Shown in pieces: positions 45,161 through 53,669 of a stretch of 64,000 nt of DNA. This DNA comes from Alkalibacterium sp. AK22. GTDB taxonomy: Bacteria; Bacillota; Bacilli; Lactobacillales; Carnobacteriaceae_A. A program made the translations under genes and the position numbers. The number at the start of each line of letters is the position of its first letter. Position 1 is the stretch's first letter. The stretch is from the NCBI RefSeq assembly GCF_000585255.1, contig NZ_JANL01000042.1, positions 1-64,000 of the forward strand, written 5' to 3'. Under the pieces are notes generated by a model, which made no database searches, was not told the DNA's origin, and saw only the letters and a list, made by a program, of their open reading frames with translations.

Positions 45161-45877
45161 GTGGAAGAGAGCCTTCGCAATGAACAGGTGATGCAGTACA
45201 TACCACTGGTACACAAGGTCGTGCATGGACTGAAAATCAACAACAAGGAATACGATCATGAAGATCTGGTCAACATTGGCGTGATCGGTCTGATGAGCGC
45301 AGTTGAAAAGTACAATCATTCCCTTAATGTCCCGTTCATCAACTATGCCTACATGCGGATAAAGGGAGCCATCATTGATGAGATCCGAAAAACCTCAAAA
45401 GTTTCTCGAAACAAGATCAAGGCAGTCAATGATTATTACGACGCAGTCACTCACCTTCAGCAAAGTCTACTGCGCACACCTACGGACCAGGAAATCTGTA
45501 AGGGAATGGAGATATCGGACAAGGATCTGAAAGATATATATGAAACGATCCATCAGCTTTCCGATGTATCACTGGACGATATTTTATTTGATCATTCTTC
45601 AAATGAAACGAATCTGATGGAAGTCATGACGGACCAGACTGCTGTCAAAGCAGAGGATAAAGTGATTCAAGCAGAACAGTTTGACTTTATGAAAAAAGCT
45701 GTTTTGACACTGACGGAAAGAGAACAGCAAATCCTGCAACTAATTTACCATGAGGAACTCAGTATGAAGGAAGTCGGCTATGTCTTCGACATATCCACTC
45801 CCCGCGTGTCGCAGATCCATGGTAAAGCCCTGCTTAAACTTAGAGAAACGATCAGAAAGGATTATGGACATGATTAG
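45161..45877 (+). CDS. fliA: Flagellar sigma factor (FliA/SigD family)
   Basis: A 238-residue sigma-28 type factor. Region 2 includes YDHEDLVNIGVIGLMSAVEK and INYAYMRIKGAIIDEIRK. Region 4 includes LTEREQQILQLIYHEELSMK with a helix-turn-helix, VGYVFDISTPRVSQIHGKA. It should read the TTAA/TAAA-N16-CCGATA promoters listed here and be held by FlgM. The start is GTG after AGGAGGGG. Being at the end of the early operon, it is expressed only after most export genes have been transcribed. Confidence 0.94.
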   Translation: MEESLRNEQVMQYIPLVHKVVHGLKINNKEYDHEDLVNIGVIGLMSAVEKYNHSLNVPFINYAYMRIKGAIIDEIRKTSKVSRNKIKAVNDYYDAVTHLQQSLLRTPTDQEICKGMEISDKDLKDIYETIHQLSDVSLDDILFDHSSNETNLMEVMTDQTAVKAEDKVIQAEQFDFMKKAVLTLTEREQQILQLIYHEELSMKEVGYVFDISTPRVSQIHGKALLKLRETIRKDYGHD

Positions 45878-46646
45878 AGGAATCGACACCCTGTCAGGCA
45901 GCTTTAATGTCCTGACTCAAAAACAGAGAAACCTAGCTTCCAATGCAGCCAATACGCAGACCCCCGGTTACAAGGCACAGCAACTGGTGACCAGCACGAC
46001 GGAAGCAGTTGACGTACATAATTATACTCGAGGTGTGAATGCTGACCGCAGACGAGAAATCGGTTCACTTGTATTCGGCAATCAGCTGGATGAAGCAGTA
46101 CGCAACTTCTCAGCCGGCGGAATGCAGTCTACAGACAGCAGGACGGATGTCGCTGTGAACGGTGATGCTTTCTTCACTGTTCAAAGTGAAGCCGGTGAGA
46201 TATTCTATACAAAAAATGGAAACTTTTCAGTTAATGCAGACGGTCAGCTGGTCACACAGGAAGGGTATACGGTTCTGGGCATCCTTGAAAACGGCGGCAC
46301 AGCTCCCATTACAGTCGGATCTGATCTTGAAGCATCGTTCACGATCGACGCTAACGGCTTTGTCTACACAAACGATCAGGGTCCGCAATTTCTGTACCTG
46401 ACCCGGTTCGATGAGCCGGAAGCCCTAACGTCAGAGGGCGGCACTCTGTTTTCGGGTGGGGCGGGTGAGCCGGTCGGTGTGGGGTTTACCATTCACCAGG
46501 GACAGCTGGAAAACTCTAATGTCGATATGGCCGATGTCATGACCGATATGCTTCAGATATCCAGAGAATTTGAGGCTAATCAGCGGGTCCTGCAGTCAAT
46601 GGATGAAACACTTAAGCGGGCCACTCAGGAAGTCGGCCGCACATAA
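45870..46646 (+). CDS. Flagellar rod/hook-basal body protein (FlgF/FlgG, FlhO-like)
   Basis: A 258-residue axial protein with the N-terminal GSFNVLTQKQRNLASNAANT and QTPGYKAQQ, and the C-terminal SNVDMADVMTDMLQISREFE. It belongs to the distal rod family. In Bacillus two such genes, flhO and flhP, form the rod, which is the likely role here. ATG 45870 overlaps the sigma gene stop region; frames further upstream are inside that gene. Confidence 0.88.
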   Translation: MIRGIDTLSGSFNVLTQKQRNLASNAANTQTPGYKAQQLVTSTTEAVDVHNYTRGVNADRRREIGSLVFGNQLDEAVRNFSAGGMQSTDSRTDVAVNGDAFFTVQSEAGEIFYTKNGNFSVNADGQLVTQEGYTVLGILENGGTAPITVGSDLEASFTIDANGFVYTNDQGPQFLYLTRFDEPEALTSEGGTLFSGGAGEPVGVGFTIHQGQLENSNVDMADVMTDMLQISREFEANQRVLQSMDETLKRATQEVGRT

Positions 46647-46661
46647 AGGAGCAGATAAGAC

Positions 46662-47438
46662 GTGAATATTCCCTATAGTATTTCTAAAAGTGCGATGCGT
46701 TCCCAGCAACAGAAGATGGACCAGCTTGCACACAATATAGCCAATGCCAATACAATCGGCTACAAAAAAAGCGATACGAGTTTTCGCGAACTGGTACACA
46801 ATGCCGTGACCGAACAGGATGTGCGCCTCTCTGGGACAGCCGATAATTCATCACTAAACCGGGGTGTGTGGACGAGTGCCGGAAAAAACCACTTCTCCCA
46901 AGGGAGTCTAACGCAAACGGGCGATCCGCTGCACATGGCCGTCGGCGGGAGCGGGTTTTTTGCTGTGCAAGGTGCAGACAACCTACAGCTGCTGACCCGT
47001 GATGGCGCCTTTCACTTGAACGGAACAGGGGAGATTGTGAATGATCGGGGCGACTATCTGGAAGTGGAGCTCTTTGTTCCCAGTAATCAGTGGGACTTGA
47101 ACTCCCTTCAAATCAGCAAAAATGGAGATATTTTAAGTCAAATCAATGGTCAGGAAACGGTGGTGGGATCAGTACCGCTGTTTCTTCCGGCAAATGCTCA
47201 GGCTATGGAGTCTGTCGGGGGGAACATGTACCGTGTCGCAGATGGAACACAGCTGATTTCTTCTGTGGATCAGCCGGGTGCATTCGGCTCGATCATGAAT
47301 AACTATCTGGAAGAGTCCAATGTGAATCTCGCCCAAAGTCTGACTGAGATGATCATGTCTCAGAGAGCCTACTCGCTGAATGCCAAAGTAATGCAGAGTA
47401 CAGACGAAATCCAGTCTTTAATCAACCAGTTTACTTAA
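46662..47438 (+). CDS. Flagellar rod protein (FlgG/FlhP-like)
   Basis: A second 258-residue axial protein. The N terminus has SAMRSQQQKMDQLAHNIANA and NTIGYKK, and the C terminus has NYLEESNVNLAQSLTEMIMS. It probably forms the distal rod together with the preceding gene. It starts at GTG after AAGGAG. It is the last recognisable flagellar gene of the operon. Confidence 0.88.
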   Translation: MNIPYSISKSAMRSQQQKMDQLAHNIANANTIGYKKSDTSFRELVHNAVTEQDVRLSGTADNSSLNRGVWTSAGKNHFSQGSLTQTGDPLHMAVGGSGFFAVQGADNLQLLTRDGAFHLNGTGEIVNDRGDYLEVELFVPSNQWDLNSLQISKNGDILSQINGQETVVGSVPLFLPANAQAMESVGGNMYRVADGTQLISSVDQPGAFGSIMNNYLEESNVNLAQSLTEMIMSQRAYSLNAKVMQSTDEIQSLINQFT

Positions 47439-47492
47439 TTTTTATCATGCTAAACAGGTCCGTCATAGAAGCAAGTAAGAGGGGGAAGCTCC

Positions 47493-48212
47493 ATGATCAG
47501 ACTGATCAGTGTATCTAATTACTATAAAAAAACAGACACAAAATCTCTTGAGCAAGTGTCCGTCGATATCGATCAGGGAGAGTTTGTCTACTTGATTGGA
47601 AAAAGCGGATCAGGCAAATCGACTCTGCTTAAGACACTTTATGGCCAAGTCAGGCCAACAGAGGGGCATGTGGTTTTTGATTCTTTCGTCGTCAACCAGT
47701 TGAAAAATCACGAACTGCATCAGTTAAGAAGACAGGTCGGTGTCGTCTTCCAGGAATACAATCTACTGGACTACATGACGGTTTTCGAAAATGTGGCCTA
47801 TGTGCTGGAAGTGACAGGCGTAGAGGCATCTCTGATTGAAGACATGGTCATGGAAGCCCTAGAGACAGTGGGCTTGAAGCACAAGGCTCTGGACTTTCCT
47901 GAAAACTGTTCCGGAGGTGAGCAGCAGCGTATAGCCATTGCGCGGGCCATCGTACACAAGCCCAAACTGCTTATAGCAGATGAACCGACCGGTAGTCTGG
48001 ACCCTAAGACAAGCTGGAAGATGCTTCGTCTCCTTCACAAAATCAATAAGACCGGTACCACAGTTATTATGGCCACTCATGAACAGCATTTTGTTCATCA
48101 AATGCCGTCACGTGTTATTCAGTTGGAGAACGGAAAAGTCAGGAGTGACCGCTCCAAGAACCATACCCTGCTGATTTTAAATAATACGATGGGCGAATAC
48201 TATGTTGTTTAA
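47493..48212 (+). CDS. FtsE-like ABC transporter ATPase, orphan
   Basis: A 239-residue ABC ATPase of the FtsE/LolD/MacB type. Walker [12 protein letters not shown] lies near residue 33, the Q loop [10 protein letters not shown] near 86, the signature as [15 protein letters not shown] near 138 (Cys in place of the common Leu), Walker [14 protein letters not shown] near 158, and the H-loop MATHEQ near 194. All catalytic motifs are present. No FtsX-like permease follows or precedes it; the next stretch is noncoding. It lies 54 bases after the rod genes on the same strand, so it is probably expressed with them. FtsEX complexes activate peptidoglycan hydrolases, but a flagellar role is inference. 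Confidence 0.88.
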   Translation: MIRLISVSNYYKKTDTKSLEQVSVDIDQGEFVYLIGKSGSGKSTLLKTLYGQVRPTEGHVVFDSFVVNQLKNHELHQLRRQVGVVFQEYNLLDYMTVFENVAYVLEVTGVEASLIEDMVMEALETVGLKHKALDFPENCSGGEQQRIAIARAIVHKPKLLIADEPTGSLDPKTSWKMLRLLHKINKTGTTVIMATHEQHFVHQMPSRVIQLENGKVRSDRSKNHTLLILNNTMGEYYVV

Positions 48213-48303
48213 TACTGATGATTAGTGTAAAAATGAAAAGGTCAAGAGGCCTTTTCGTTTGAACTCTAAAAAGTAGTAGATTTAGCTGGCTTTTGATGAT
48301 TAG

Positions 48304-48509
48304 GGCTGCTTATTTGAAGGAGGAATTCCAAATTTGGTAGTCTCCTCCAAATAAATACCGTTTAATTAAAGGAGGAGTCTCAAATGCAGGCTCTCCTTTA
48401 AACAAAGGCTACTTAAATGAAGGAGGAGCCTCATGTTCAATTGTCTCCTCCAAATAAATACTGTTTAATTGAAGGAGGGGGCTTATATACAGCCCTCTCC
48501 TCAAAATAC
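48304..48509. repeat. Tandem hairpin array built from SD and anti-SD sequence
   Basis: Two copies of a roughly 103-base unit (48304-48406 and 48407-48509) each contain two hairpins, giving four hairpins at a period of about 52 bases. The GGAGG half begins at 48319, 48371, 48422 and 48474. Each is closed by a CTCCTC-type partner: 48341-48348, 48391-48401, 48445-48451 and 48491-48504. The second and fourth stems are extended (TTAAAGG.. with ..CCTTTAA, TTGAAGG.. with ..CCTCAA). Hairpin loops differ while stems and the AAATAAATAC(C/T)GTTTAATT linkers are kept. Confidence 0.9.
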
Positions 48510-48595
48510 ATTCAAAGCAAAAGTGTGAAACTGGTCAAGATATAATAAGCTACAAACAATAAAGAAAGCAGAACAGTCTAAAAGCCTTAAATAGA

Positions 48596-48621
48596 AAAAG
48601 AGACGCGCAGGCGTCTCTTTT
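48596..48621. terminator. Bidirectional intrinsic terminator
   Basis: GAGACGC (48600-48606) pairs with GCGTCTC (48611-48617) around GCAG, flanked by AAAA and TTTT. On the minus strand the tail is T-rich, so it fits as the terminator of the receptor gene at 48702-50300 as well as of plus-strand transcripts. Confidence 0.85.
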
Positions 48622-48701
48622 CATCTTTCAGCTGATCAAACTAAAAGAGCAGAAGCTTTATCCTTTACTGACTCACACACTCTACGGATAGCCTGTACTT
48701 A

Positions 48702-50300
48702 TCAGGCTGGAGCCGTTACGGTCGTAGCAAGTGGGGCATTAAAGTCTGTCTCTTCTGCGCTGTCTTTTTGTTGCAGCTGCAGTTCTCTAATCAGAGGATC
48801 CAGTTTTTCAACTTCGCGCTGCAGGTTGGCCGCAATAGTTGTTGTTTCACTGATGCGTTTCATCTGGTCGACAGACAGCTGATCTGCGTGTTCAACAACT
48901 GCCGTTGTCTTGCTGGCGGACTGCTGAATTCTTTTCACTGCATGCTGGATGTCTTTGGATTTAACGGAAATCTGTTTCGCCGTTTTAGCAGTCAGCTGAA
49001 TATCCTTATCAAGACCTATTGCTGCACCGTGAATATGATGAAATTTTGCTTCTGTTTTCGAAACGCTGATCAGACTTTCTTTCATTTTCTGTCCACCGTC
49101 CGTTACGGATAGACTTGCCTCAGCACTGTCTTTTTGAACAGCCTTGATTACACTAGATACCCGGGCAACTGCCTCGTCTGTTTGATCAGACAATTTTCGG
49201 ACTTCTTCCGCAACAACAGCAAAGCCTTTTCCGGTCTCACCGGCTTGTGCGGCTTCGATGGCTGCATTCAGTGCAAGCAGGTTTGTTTTATCAGAAATAT
49301 CTGAGATTACTGTAATGATGCCACTGATTTCTTTAGCCTTCTCATCCAAAGACATGATTATCCTATCGACTTGCTCAAAAGCTTCTGCAAGCTGAGTGAT
49401 TTCACTTGTTGTTTGTCTGACGAGTTCAGATCCTTCAGCCGACTCTGAAGTCAGGATGCTTGAAGATGAGACGATACTCTCTGCATTCTGTTCAATGCTT
49501 TCGATTGAAGACAGAAGAGAGACCAGCACTGACTGACTGTTTTCGGTTTGACCGACCTGTTGATCAGTTATTTCTAAAATATCTTTTAAGGCTTCTTTAA
49601 CTTTCTCGCTGCTGCTTCTGGTATTTAAAGCATTGTCTGTCAGCCTATGAGAAGTATCCTCCACATGGGCACTGGTACTTTTGAGCTGGTCGATAATTGA
49701 GAAGAGTGTCTGTTCACTGGATGCGTTGATCTTTTCAAGTACAGCTACTTGCTTCTTGCTGCTGGTGATTTGCCAGATTACTGTACCGGCAGTCAGTAAC
49801 AAAAAGATAGCATGAATTAAGACCATCAGAAAAGAATATTCCCCAATCCCGTATACAAAAACAGTTGCTGGCGCAAAAAAATAGCCAAATAAATGCTGAA
49901 AAGTGAACAGACCTGTCATCAGCATCACCAGATTTGTGGACTGATAGTAGGTCATAGCTGCCAGCACTGTAAAGATGCCGAAATGATATTCAACTGATCC
50001 GTGCCCACCCATAATCATACTGATGACTGCAAAAGTTAAAATCAGAGTAACAAGCAGAGGCAGCAGTCGGTGCTTGGGATTTTTGAACAGCAATGCAACT
50101 GAAAGTAGCTGAAGAAGTAGTGGAAGAGAGAGGAAGGCGAAGCTGATGGGATAAAAAGTATCAGGCAGGCCAGCCGTTGGATGATGGTGCCCACCGTGTG
50201 TGTGGCTGCTCAAAATCGACAGGCGGTGCAGAATGTGAACCAGTACCGTCAGAGCCGTAATCATGCCTGCCAGTGTAACCATGAGTTTGTTTTTATTCAT
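48702..50300 (-). CDS. Methyl-accepting chemotaxis protein with His-rich multi-span membrane sensor
   Basis: A 532-residue chemoreceptor. The first 185 residues form about six membrane helices with no large extracellular domain. A His-rich loop ([14 protein letters not shown], about residues 31-45) follows helix 1, and [17 protein letters not shown] with FQHLFGYF resembles the uncharacterised 'HF...HH' membrane sensor seen in other receptors and kinases. No clear HAMP is visible. The signalling tip [20 protein letters not shown] lies near residue 345. AAGGA precedes the ATG. A SigD promoter lies upstream. Confidence 0.92.
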   Translation of the reverse strand: MNKNKLMVTLAGMITALTVLVHILHRLSILSSHTHGGHHHPTAGLPDTFYPISFAFLSLPLLLQLLSVALLFKNPKHRLLPLLVTLILTFAVISMIMGGHGSVEYHFGIFTVLAAMTYYQSTNLVMLMTGLFTFQHLFGYFFAPATVFVYGIGEYSFLMVLIHAIFLLLTAGTVIWQITSSKKQVAVLEKINASSEQTLFSIIDQLKSTSAHVEDTSHRLTDNALNTRSSSEKVKEALKDILEITDQQVGQTENSQSVLVSLLSSIESIEQNAESIVSSSSILTSESAEGSELVRQTTSEITQLAEAFEQVDRIIMSLDEKAKEISGIITVISDISDKTNLLALNAAIEAAQAGETGKGFAVVAEEVRKLSDQTDEAVARVSSVIKAVQKDSAEASLSVTDGGQKMKESLISVSKTEAKFHHIHGAAIGLDKDIQLTAKTAKQISVKSKDIQHAVKRIQQSASKTTAVVEHADQLSVDQMKRISETTTIAANLQREVEKLDPLIRELQLQQKDSAEETDFNAPLATTVTAPA

Positions 50301-50336
50301 TTAATCATTCCTTCATGTGATATGCTTACAAAAGAT

Positions 50337-50364
50337 ACTATCGGAAAGTAAGCACAACAATTAA
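50337..50364 (-). promoter_or_regulatory. SigD-type promoter of the His-rich receptor
   Basis: On the minus strand: TTAA (50364-50361), 16-base spacer, CCGATAGT (50344-50337). It lies 37 bases upstream of the start codon. Confidence 0.85.
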
Positions 50365-50443
50365 GCATTCCTATAAAATAATTTCTGATTTAAAGGTATA
50401 ATAAAACAAGAGTTGTATAACTACAAGGAAAGGAGGAGCACAA

Positions 50444-51793
50444 ATGCTCGAAAAACTAAATTTAAATATGGAAGAAACCAAGATATGGCTTACGCTAGGA
50501 GGAAGTGTTCTTTTTTCTTTTTTGCTTTCCATCGTGGTGATTGTGCTGGATACAAGAGTATTTGATGTGGTCAATGACTTGCCCCGGTGGAGCGTGACTA
50601 GTGTAAGTCTTGCGAGGGAAATACTCAGTCTTTTGGCGGGATCGCTGTTTTCTGTCGCCACTTTTACATTTGCAACAATGCTGACCATTATTACATTATA
50701 TACCTCGAATTTTAGCCCAAGAGCCATGGAAAATTTTCTGATGAACCCTGTATCGATGCGTACTCTGGGTGTTTTTTTAGGTGGCTTTATTTACTGCTTG
50801 TCCTCTTTGTTCTTCATGCGTTCAACTGAAGAGGAGCTGCTAGTCATCTCCGCTACGGTAGCGCTGTTCTATGCTTTAGGATCCGTATTTATGTTTACCC
50901 GTTTTGTATATTCTAGCGCCCAGTATGTTCAGCTGGAAAAACTGATACACAATTTGTATGTGGAAGCAGAGGATGTCTATGATCGCTTCATTGAGCGGTT
51001 TGAACCCTACCAGACGCTCAAGCATCTTCCAGAACTGGATTTTTTATATGCCTATACTGTATCGGCCTCACAAAGTGCCTACATCGAGCACATTCAGTTT
51101 GACCCTTTGAAAAAAACTGCCGAAGAGCATGACTTGCTGATTCAGTTGTCTTTTCGGGTCGGTCAGTTCATTACCAAGGGAGAGTCAGTGGCAGAAATTT
51201 TGACAAACAAAAAAATTAAAGATATCGATACTGTGTTTAATCAAGTCAACCAGAGCTTCTCATATGAAGAGAAAAAATCTGCGTTGTTCGATCCGGGATA
51301 CGCTCGCGTAAAACTGACTGAAGTAGCTCTGCGTGCGGTGTCTCCCGGCATAAATGATCCCAATACCGCCATTCATATTCTTAGATACAAAGCCCTTTTG
51401 GAACGGAAGCTTGCAGCACTTCCTGGAAAATATGCAATGATTAAAGACGATGAAAAAAAACTGGATAGCGCGGATTCGAATACGTACCAGGGAGTCGTTT
51501 TTTACCGTTATAACGATTTTGCTCAGGACCTTTACAGAGGCTACTGGCAGCTGGTGTTTTATATGCAACAGGACATTGCCGGTGTTCATGCTCTTTTTGA
51601 AGCCCTCAAGACAATCGCCTTTAAATCTCATGGTGATAACCTTGGGTTTATCAAAGAATATAACGATTATTTGTACAAAATGACAATTAAGAATTTCGAG
51701 GAAGACTTTGACCAGCAAGTAATCGAAAGAGGATACACTGACGTGACGGCCATCCTTGAGCAAAACAAAAACCAAATAAAAGAAAGCAAGTAA
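50444..51793 (+). CDS. DUF2254 family membrane protein
   Basis: A 449-residue predicted membrane protein. Four helices lie near residues 15-37, 60-90, 105-125 and 130-150, followed by a cytoplasmic domain with the family motif LRAVSPGINDPNTAIHIL near residue 302. The biochemical function is not known. AAAGGAGGAG precedes the ATG. It is transcribed divergently from one receptor and ends before another, so it may be an independent gene inserted among chemotaxis genes. No SigD promoter was seen. Confidence 0.88.
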   Translation: MLEKLNLNMEETKIWLTLGGSVLFSFLLSIVVIVLDTRVFDVVNDLPRWSVTSVSLAREILSLLAGSLFSVATFTFATMLTIITLYTSNFSPRAMENFLMNPVSMRTLGVFLGGFIYCLSSLFFMRSTEEELLVISATVALFYALGSVFMFTRFVYSSAQYVQLEKLIHNLYVEAEDVYDRFIERFEPYQTLKHLPELDFLYAYTVSASQSAYIEHIQFDPLKKTAEEHDLLIQLSFRVGQFITKGESVAEILTNKKIKDIDTVFNQVNQSFSYEEKKSALFDPGYARVKLTEVALRAVSPGINDPNTAIHILRYKALLERKLAALPGKYAMIKDDEKKLDSADSNTYQGVVFYRYNDFAQDLYRGYWQLVFYMQQDIAGVHALFEALKTIAFKSHGDNLGFIKEYNDYLYKMTIKNFEEDFDQQVIERGYTDVTAILEQNKNQIKESK

Positions 51794-51805
51794 GCTTAAT
51801 AAGCT

Positions 51806-51835
51806 AAGAGAGAGGAGCGGTCCTCTCTTTTTTTT
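51806..51835 (+). terminator. Intrinsic terminator after the DUF2254 gene
   Basis: AGAGAGGA (51809-51816) pairs with TCCTCTCT (51821-51828) around GCGG and runs into a long T stretch. Confidence 0.88.
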
Positions 51836-51907
51836 ATGAATAGAAATACAGTTTTTCTGCTTTTTTCAGTTGGTCCTCATTAATAGTCATCATCAGTATA
51901 CACCCTC

Positions 51908-51935
51908 TTAACATATTACAAAAACAGCCGATAAT
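51908..51935 (+). promoter_or_regulatory. SigD-type promoter of the third receptor
   Basis: TTAA (51908-51911), 16-base spacer, CCGATAAT (51928-51935). Expected transcription start is near 51942, which makes the ATG at 51950 too close to serve as the start. Confidence 0.88.
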
Positions 51936-51970
51936 AAGTCGTAAATACTATGGAAAAGAGGAAACTGTTC

Positions 51971-53509
51971 ATGAAAGAAGGGGTTGCTGATATTAGACAG
52001 GAAGCTGAAAGGTCTGTATCAGGAGAAAATAAATGTATGAAAGTCCAATTCGATGAGAAAGCGACGCAAGTGCTGACCTATCTAATTGTTGGCATGATTT
52101 TGGCAGCTTATCCAATTGTTTACTACTTTTACTCCAATAACTGGATCACTGCAGATAGTTATTGGTCCTTCATGACTTATACGGTCGTAATCAATATTCT
52201 GATGCTTTTGACCTATGCATTTTTAGGTAAAAAGAACATAGGAAAATACCTGATTGTGACGCTGATGTACGCTCTACCTATCTCGATCACGTCAACGATT
52301 TACAGTTTGACAGCCTGGACGGTGCTGTTTTTGTATCTGATTCTGACTGTTATTTTTTTGGACCGGAAAATTCTCTATTTGTCCGGTACACTTGGGCTGA
52401 TCAACCTCGCTGTTATTATTTTCAATGACTATACAGCCGTCAATGAAACAATCGAATTTTACATAATGATCTTGCTGTATTTATTTACAGCAGTAGCAGG
52501 GCTAGTTGTTGTCAATAATGGTGAAAACCTCATCAGTCAGATTGAGACCCATGCGTCAAAAGCCGGCTCTCAGTCTGATCAGATGAAGCGGATCATTGAT
52601 GCCGCTCAAAATACCATTAAGAAACTGCGTGAAAGCTCCCAGTCTCTAGACAGGACCAGCAGTTCGATTTCTGAAGCAGCTCTGGAAGTCGACCGGGCCA
52701 TCGAAGATATGGCCAGTTCAACGTCCAGTCAGGCTGTAGATACAGAGCGGGGAGCTGATAAAGTGAAGTCTTTAGGTAGTCTACTCAGCAGTCAGGCTAA
52801 ATCAGTCAGCGAGTTGACAGTCAAAACTCACGAAGCTAGCTCACTCAGAGAAAGCAGCCTTGAAAATTTGACGTCACTGACTGAAAATACCCGTTCCAGT
52901 ATCGAAAGCGTAAAAGAAATCGAAGCCATGATTCAGTCCACTTCGTTATCTGTTGAGAAAATAGACGCAGCATCCACAGAAATTGCTAGTATATCTGAGC
53001 AGACCAATCTGCTTGCACTGAATGCCTCCATTGAAGCGGCCAGAGCCGGTGAAGAAGGGAAAGGCTTTGCAGTCGTTGCGGAGGAAATTCGTAAACTGGC
53101 AGAACAGTCCCATCGGTTCAATGAAGAAATCGTTGAAGTCATAAGCCTGTTAACCAGTCAGGCTACAGAAGCCGTCAAATCTGTAAAAGCTCTTCGTGCG
53201 ACAACAAGAGAACAGCAAAACAGCTTAAACGATACCAATATCCAGTTTGAATCATTATCAGAGGCACTGGTCATGTTGGAGAAAGTCATTTTTGCTGTTG
53301 CGCAGGCAGGGGAACAAATGGAAGTGAAAACAGAAGAACTGATCGACATCATGTCCAGCTTGTCTGCTTCTTCGGAAGAAAATGCCTCTACCACAGAAGA
53401 GATCGCAGCCTCAATTGGATCAACTACATCCGGTATCGAGTCTATTTCCACAGCTATACACGATATTACGCTAGAAGTCGGTGAACTCGAAAAAGTTATC
53501 GTGAAATAA
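51971..53509 (+). CDS. Methyl-accepting chemotaxis protein, multi-span membrane type
   Basis: A 512-residue chemoreceptor with about six membrane helices in its first 185 residues and no sizable extracellular domain. The cytoplasmic part has the tip [20 protein letters not shown] near residue 346. Sensing may occur within the membrane or in the short loops. ATG 51971 has GAGG nine bases upstream. ATG 51950 falls almost at the transcription start, and a further ATG at 52036 is also possible. The gene is monocistronic by its promoter. Confidence 0.9.
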   Translation: MKEGVADIRQEAERSVSGENKCMKVQFDEKATQVLTYLIVGMILAAYPIVYYFYSNNWITADSYWSFMTYTVVINILMLLTYAFLGKKNIGKYLIVTLMYALPISITSTIYSLTAWTVLFLYLILTVIFLDRKILYLSGTLGLINLAVIIFNDYTAVNETIEFYIMILLYLFTAVAGLVVVNNGENLISQIETHASKAGSQSDQMKRIIDAAQNTIKKLRESSQSLDRTSSSISEAALEVDRAIEDMASSTSSQAVDTERGADKVKSLGSLLSSQAKSVSELTVKTHEASSLRESSLENLTSLTENTRSSIESVKEIEAMIQSTSLSVEKIDAASTEIASISEQTNLLALNASIEAARAGEEGKGFAVVAEEIRKLAEQSHRFNEEIVEVISLLTSQATEAVKSVKALRATTREQQNSLNDTNIQFESLSEALVMLEKVIFAVAQAGEQMEVKTEELIDIMSSLSASSEENASTTEEIAASIGSTTSGIESISTAIHDITLEVGELEKVIVK

Positions 53510-53669
53510 TTAAGACATTATTACTGTTCGCACCTTAATATATTTACAAAAAATGAAAATAGATATATGCAAATGATAAAAGTATGATAAACTGATGAAG
53601 AAGTCTGAATAGAGTGTATAAAGCATACTTAAGGATCAATCATCATATGGTAAAGGAGTACAGATTCAT

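Larger units (their letters stand above)
48213..48701. other. Noncoding region between convergent genes
   Basis: About 490 bases follow the ABC ATPase. They contain a weak hairpin (GAAAAGG 48235-48241 with CCTTTTC 48250-48256), the four-hairpin SD/anti-SD array (48304-48509), an isolated TATAAT at 48542-48547 and a strong terminator at 48596-48621. No protein-coding frame with a start and ribosome site was found. Confidence 0.6.

Noticed and set aside
48304-48509. CRISPR-like repeat spacing
   Set aside because: The repeated parts are internally paired and degenerate, the 'spacers' are themselves repeated linkers, and no cas genes are nearby.
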